Assembly (NCBI GenBank): GCA_002329155.1 | Contig: DCXY01000016.1 | Location: 1-45,674 of the forward strand | From: Stenotrophomonas sp. UBA2124 | GTDB taxonomy: Bacteria; Pseudomonadota; Gammaproteobacteria; Xanthomonadales; Xanthomonadaceae | DNA: 45,674 nt | Direction of reading: 5' to 3' | Part shown: in pieces, positions 41,559 to 45,674 of the stretch | Layout: every line of letters begins with the position of its first letter | Position numbering within the stretch: the first letter of the stretch is position 1 | Position numbers and translations under genes: made by a program | Notes under the pieces: model-generated | The model's input: the letters and a program-made list of their open reading frames with translations, nothing else | Told to the model about the DNA's origin: nothing | Databases searched by the model: none

Positions 41559-42257
41559 TCAGCTGCCGCGCCGCGACAGCTCGAATTCAAAGCGGGCCAG
41601 GTCGGTCGGCGTGGTGACCTTGAAGTTGCTCTCGTCACCTTCCACCAGCAGCGGGCGCACGCCCTGCCGCTCCAGCGCCATGGCCTCGTCGGTCACGTCC
41701 ACGCCCGCGGCGGCGGCATCGAGCAGCGCGCGGCTGAGCTGGTGACGACGGAACAGCTGCGGGGTCAGCGCGCGCCACAGGCGCTCGCGCGGCTCGGTAC
41801 GGTCGATGCCGCCATCGTCCCCGGCACGCTTGAGCGTGTCGCGCACGGGCGCGGCAAGGATCGCGCCCACCGGATCGGCGCGCCCCACTTCCAGCAGGCG
41901 GCCCAGATCGGCAGCGGCCAGATTGGGACGGGCAGCGTCGTGCACCAGCACGAAATCATCGGCGCGCACGCTGTCCGGCAGCGCCTGCAGGCCCGCCAGC
42001 ACCGACGCGGCACGGGTCTCCCCACCAACGCAGGTGAGCACCGGCTTGTCGGCGAAAGAGGCCCAGCCCGGCCAATCCGCATCGTTCTCGGCAATGGCCA
42101 CCATCACCCCGGCCACGCCGGGATGGGACAGCAATGCCTGCAGCGTGTGCGCCAGCAGCGGTTCGCCATCGGCCAGCAGGTACTGCTTGGGCACTGGGCC
42201 ACCAAAGCGCGTGCCACGGCCAGCGGCCGGTACCACCGCCCATACCTGGGTGATCAC
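41559..42257 (-). CDS. ispD: 2-C-methyl-D-erythritol 4-phosphate cytidylyltransferase
   Basis: IspD activates MEP with CTP. The 232-residue enzyme has VPAAGRGTRFGGPVPKQYL (nucleotide binding), VLVHDAARPNL and VTDEAMALERQG, with PTDLARFEFEL at the end. Its start overlaps the ftsB stop by four bases. A small GC-rich hairpin (GCCGGCG/CGCCGGC) lies in the 51-base gap to ispF; no T-tract. The CTP it needs is supplied by PyrG, encoded at the right end of the window. Confidence 0.97.
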   Translation of the reverse strand: MITQVWAVVPAAGRGTRFGGPVPKQYLLADGEPLLAHTLQALLSHPGVAGVMVAIAENDADWPGWASFADKPVLTCVGGETRAASVLAGLQALPDSVRADDFVLVHDAARPNLAAADLGRLLEVGRADPVGAILAAPVRDTLKRAGDDGGIDRTEPRERLWRALTPQLFRRHQLSRALLDAAAAGVDVTDEAMALERQGVRPLLVEGDESNFKVTTPTDLARFEFELSRRGS

Positions 42258-42619
42258 GGAATGTGCTCCTCGATGGGTGCCGGGCCACCCTGCGCGGGTG
42301 CGGGCTTTGCCTCGGGTGCGACAGGTGCCGCCACGGGCGCGTCTTCCACCACACGGTAGAACTTCTCGCCGGGCTTGATCATTCCCAGCTCGCTGCGCGC
42401 GCGCTCCTCGATGGCTTCCTCGCCTTCCTTCAGGTCCTTGACCTCGGCGGCGAGCGCGTCGTTGCGCTGCTGCAGACCATCGTTGTCCCGCTTCTGGTTG
42501 GCGACCTGGGCTTCGAGCATCATCACTTCACCCGAATTGCCCGGGCCGAACCAGAAGCGGTACTGCAGGAGGGCCAGCAGTACCGCGAGCACCAGCAGCA
42601 GCCAGCGCCAATTGCGCAT
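42254..42619 (-). CDS. ftsB: Cell division protein FtsB
   Basis: A 121-residue bitopic division protein of the FtsQLB complex. A short cytoplasmic start (MRNW) is followed by a membrane segment (about 4-20), a coiled coil (VMMLEAQVANQKRDNDGLQQ and on to about residue 80) and LGMIKPGEKFYRVV. The periplasmic C-terminus is an Ala/Pro-rich extension (about 94-121, APVAAPVAPEAKPAPAQGGP) not found in E. coli FtsB (103 residues). It lies five bases after eno, the conserved eno-ftsB-ispD order. Confidence 0.93.
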   Translation of the reverse strand: MRNWRWLLLVLAVLLALLQYRFWFGPGNSGEVMMLEAQVANQKRDNDGLQQRNDALAAEVKDLKEGEEAIEERARSELGMIKPGEKFYRVVEDAPVAAPVAPEAKPAPAQGGPAPIEEHIP

Positions 42620-42624
42620 CGGCG

Positions 42625-43917
<1,293 letters not shown>

Positions 43918-44055
43918 GATCTGGGGGATAGGCTCGTCTGGTTGAGTCTGAATTCGACGGGAAACACACAATCACTGCGCAGTTTAAACGATGCGGGAGC
44001 CGGCGCGGCGCGATGCTTTCAGCTGGAATCGGCCACCGGCCAGCCCCTGACAAAG

Positions 44056-44081
44056 CAATGGCCCGTTGCGGCGGGCCATTG
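44056..44081 (-). terminator. Putative weak terminator of kdsA
   Basis: Hairpin CAATGGCCCG/CGGGCCATTG, 12 bases past the kdsA stop, followed on the minus strand only by CTTTGT. It may end some kdsA transcripts; the eno promoter would then lie in the 43918-44055 gap, where I saw no clear -35/-10 pair. Confidence 0.5.
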
Positions 44082-44093
44082 TGGGGGTTGGGC

Positions 44094-44927
44094 TCAGACG
44101 GTGGTTTCGAGGAAACCGTTTTTCTTGGTGATCGAATCCAGCGCCAACAGGGTTTCCAGCAGCGCCTCCATCTTGTCCAGCGGCCACGCATTGGGCCCAT
44201 CGGACAGCGCGCACGCGGGGTTGGGGTGGGTTTCGGCAAACAGGCCCGCCACGCCCACGGCCACGGCCGCACGCGCCAGCACCGGCACGAATTCACGCTG
44301 GCCGCCCGAGCTGCTGCCCTGCCCGCCCGGCAGCTGCACCGAATGGGTGGCGTCGAACACCACCGGGCAGTTGGTCTCGCGCATCACCGCCAGCGAACGC
44401 ATGTCGCTGACCAGGTTGTTGTAGCCGAAGCTGGCCCCGCGCTCGCACACCATGATGTCGTTGTTGCCGGTGGACTTGGCCTTCTCCACCACCGGCTTCA
44501 TGTCCCACGGCGAAAGGAACTGGCCCTTCTTGATGTTCACCGGGCGCCCGGCCGCGCACACCTTCCTGATGAAGTCGGTCTGGCGGACCAGGAACGCCGG
44601 GGTCTGCAGCACGTCCACCACCGAGGCCACTTCGTCCATCGGGGTGTATTCGTGCACGTCGGTGAGCACCGGCACGCCGATCTGCTTCTTCACTTCGGCC
44701 AGCACCTTGAGGCCTTCTTCCAGGCCGGGGCCACGGAAGCTGGTGCCGGAGGTACGGTTGGCCTTGTCGAAGCTGGACTTGAAGATGAAGTTCACCCCCA
44801 GCTTCCGGGTGATTTCCTTGAGCTTGCCGGCGGTATCGAGCTGCAGCTGCATCGACTCGATCACGCAGGGGCCGGCGATCAGGAACAACGGCTGGTCAAG
44901 GCCCACTTCAAAACCACAGAGCTTCAT
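44094..44927 (-). CDS. kdsA: 3-deoxy-8-phosphooctulonate synthase
   Basis: KdsA condenses arabinose 5-phosphate with phosphoenolpyruvate to give KDO-8-phosphate for lipopolysaccharide. The 277-residue TIM barrel has LIAGPCVIES, FKSSFDKANRTSG, PVLTDVHE, KKGQFLSPWDMK and FDATHSVQLPGG. The start at 44927 has a good binding site (AGGTGA five bases upstream). Located between pyrG and eno as in other xanthomonads; CTP from PyrG is later needed for CMP-KDO. Confidence 0.97.
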   Translation of the reverse strand: MKLCGFEVGLDQPLFLIAGPCVIESMQLQLDTAGKLKEITRKLGVNFIFKSSFDKANRTSGTSFRGPGLEEGLKVLAEVKKQIGVPVLTDVHEYTPMDEVASVVDVLQTPAFLVRQTDFIRKVCAAGRPVNIKKGQFLSPWDMKPVVEKAKSTGNNDIMVCERGASFGYNNLVSDMRSLAVMRETNCPVVFDATHSVQLPGGQGSSSGGQREFVPVLARAAVAVGVAGLFAETHPNPACALSDGPNAWPLDKMEALLETLLALDSITKKNGFLETTV

Positions 44928-44950
44928 TCAATCACCTCGTGATGGTGGAA

Positions 44951-45045
44951 CCTCTCTCCCGTCGGGAGAGAGGTCGTGCTGAGGGATCGCCCTTGGGCTT
45001 GCCCTCATCCGCCCCTTGCGGGGCACCTTCTCCCGAAGGAGAAGG
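44951..45045. repeat. Cluster of three hairpins between pyrG and kdsA
   Basis: CCTCTCTCCCG-T-CGGGAGAGAGG (44951-44973), GCCCC-TTGC-GGGGC (45011-45024) and CCTTCTCC-CGAA-GGAGAAGG (45026-45045). None has a T-tract. The first resembles the CCCCTCTCCC palindromes at 4829 and 4972, so these appear to be members of dispersed intergenic palindrome families. Confidence 0.7.
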
Positions 45046-45056
45046 CAGAAACGACC

Positions 45057-45674
45057 TCAGGCCCGCGCTTCCTTGAGCAGCTTGCCACCGGCCTTCTTCT
45101 CGCGCGCGGCGCGGATGAAGCCGATGAACAGTGGGTGCCCGCCGCGCGGCGTGGACAGGAACTCCGGGTGCGCCTGGCAGGCCAGGAACCACGGGTGCTT
45201 GTCACGCGGCAGCTCGACCACTTCCACCAGCGTGTCGTCCATCGACTTGCCGGAGATCACCAGACCGGCATCTTCCAGCTGGGTGCGGTAGCGGTTGTTG
45301 AACTCGTAACGGTGGCGGTGGCGCTCGGCCACCACGTCCTTGCCATACAGCTCATGGGCCAGCGTACCCGGCTTCAGGCGCTGCTCCTGCAGGCCCAGGC
45401 GCATGGTGCCGCCCAGGTCGGACTTCTCGTCGCGCTTTTCCACCTCACCGCTGGCGGTACGCCACTCGGTGATCAGGCCGATCACCGGGTTCGGCGACTG
45501 GCGGTCGTTCTCGGTGCTGTTGGCACCTTCCAGACCGGCAACGTGGCGGGCGTAATCCACCACCGCCCCCCGCCTTCCGTAACAGAGGCCGAAATACCGC
45601 ACCTTTTGCTCGCCGGCGTGCCGCGGGGGCAGCACCTTGCCTTCAAAGCCACGGTCGCCAAAGCCACCCCGCAC
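45057..45674 (-). CDS. pyrG: CTP synthase, C-terminal glutaminase part (5' end cut; window-end sequence suspect)
   Basis: About 205 residues of the class I glutamine amidotransferase domain that feeds ammonia to the synthase domain of PyrG. Clear matches are GANSTENDRQSPNPVIGL, EKSDLGGTMRLG, ERHRHRYEFNN and the catalytic pair CQAHPEF. The nucleophile elbow reads GLCYGRRG, keeping the Cys, but the residues normally MQ after CxG are RR. The stretch before it (VLPPRHAGEQKVRYFG) also departs from what relatives show, while everything downstream of about 45545 is normal. I take this as sequencing error near a contig end rather than real divergence. The apparent Met at 45674 is not the gene start. 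Confidence 0.9.
   Translation of the reverse strand: MRGGFGDRGFEGKVLPPRHAGEQKVRYFGLCYGRRGAVVDYARHVAGLEGANSTENDRQSPNPVIGLITEWRTASGEVEKRDEKSDLGGTMRLGLQEQRLKPGTLAHELYGKDVVAERHRHRYEFNNRYRTQLEDAGLVISGKSMDDTLVEVVELPRDKHPWFLACQAHPEFLSTPRGGHPLFIGFIRAAREKKAGGKLLKEARA

Overview
The window is a 45.7 kb, GC-rich stretch of core chromosome from a gammaproteobacterium of the family Xanthomonadaceae, most likely Stenotrophomonas. The evidence is the gene order (lexA-recA-recX-alaS-csrA-tRNA-Ser; miaA-hfq-hflX; eno-ftsB-ispD-ispF-truD; surE-pcm-yqaA-nlpD with no rpoS), a LexA box of the xanthomonad type TTAG-N6-TACTA, and GTAG-headed palindromes like the SMAG/REP elements known from Stenotrophomonas maltophilia. 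Both ends of the window cut genes: a LuxR-type response regulator at the left and pyrG at the right. The pyrG end looks like low-quality contig-end sequence.

Layout. 1-5 kb: a UvrY/GacA-like regulator, a PAP2 phosphatase behind ispG, and divergent from ispG a RegB/RegA (PrrB/PrrA) type two-component pair. 5-10.7 kb (minus strand): pcnB-folK-panB-panC-panD-pgi, covering poly(A) polymerase, folate, pantothenate and glycolysis. 10.7-18.4 kb: tRNA-Glu, ferredoxin fdxA, then dapA with a short bamC, divergent from gcvR-bcp, followed by a PIN-PhoH protein, a lipoprotein, a DUF1275 membrane protein, thiD and an alpha/beta hydrolase. 18.5-20.1 kb: two identical tRNA-Arg genes, about 1.2 kb of non-coding tandem repeats, and tRNA-Ser. 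20.1-28.1 kb (minus strand): the SOS/RNA cluster csrA, alaS, recX, recA, lexA, then a UbiB-type kinase and the CinA-type amidase. 28.3-29.0 kb: a tandem array of inverted GTAG palindromes. 29-35.5 kb (minus strand): ftsH, a small membrane protein, folP, miaA, hfq, hflX, with rlmE upstream. 35.6-36.3 kb: yhbY and a Mth938-type protein. 36.4-45.7 kb: nlpD-yqaA-pcm-surE, an inverted smr gene, truD-ispF-ispD-ftsB-eno, kdsA and pyrG.

Nearly every gene is a recognisable housekeeping gene, and I do not see a new multi-gene defence or biosynthetic system. The unusual material is in translation starts and non-coding DNA: (1) pcnB has no ATG, GTG or TTG start that would include its conserved N-terminus, which points to initiation at ATC, parallel to the AUU start known in E. 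coli pcnB; (2) the lexA operator lies directly against the lexA start codon, suggesting a leaderless message; (3) a 42-bp hairpin family occurs seven times in three settings with one covarying base pair and a conserved C.A / U.G position that gives it a strand polarity; (4) a tandem array of about 4.5 units of roughly 157 bp, each with two opposed GTAG palindromes, lies between hflX and cinA; (5) a triple repeat of about 270 bp lies between tRNA-Arg and tRNA-Ser.
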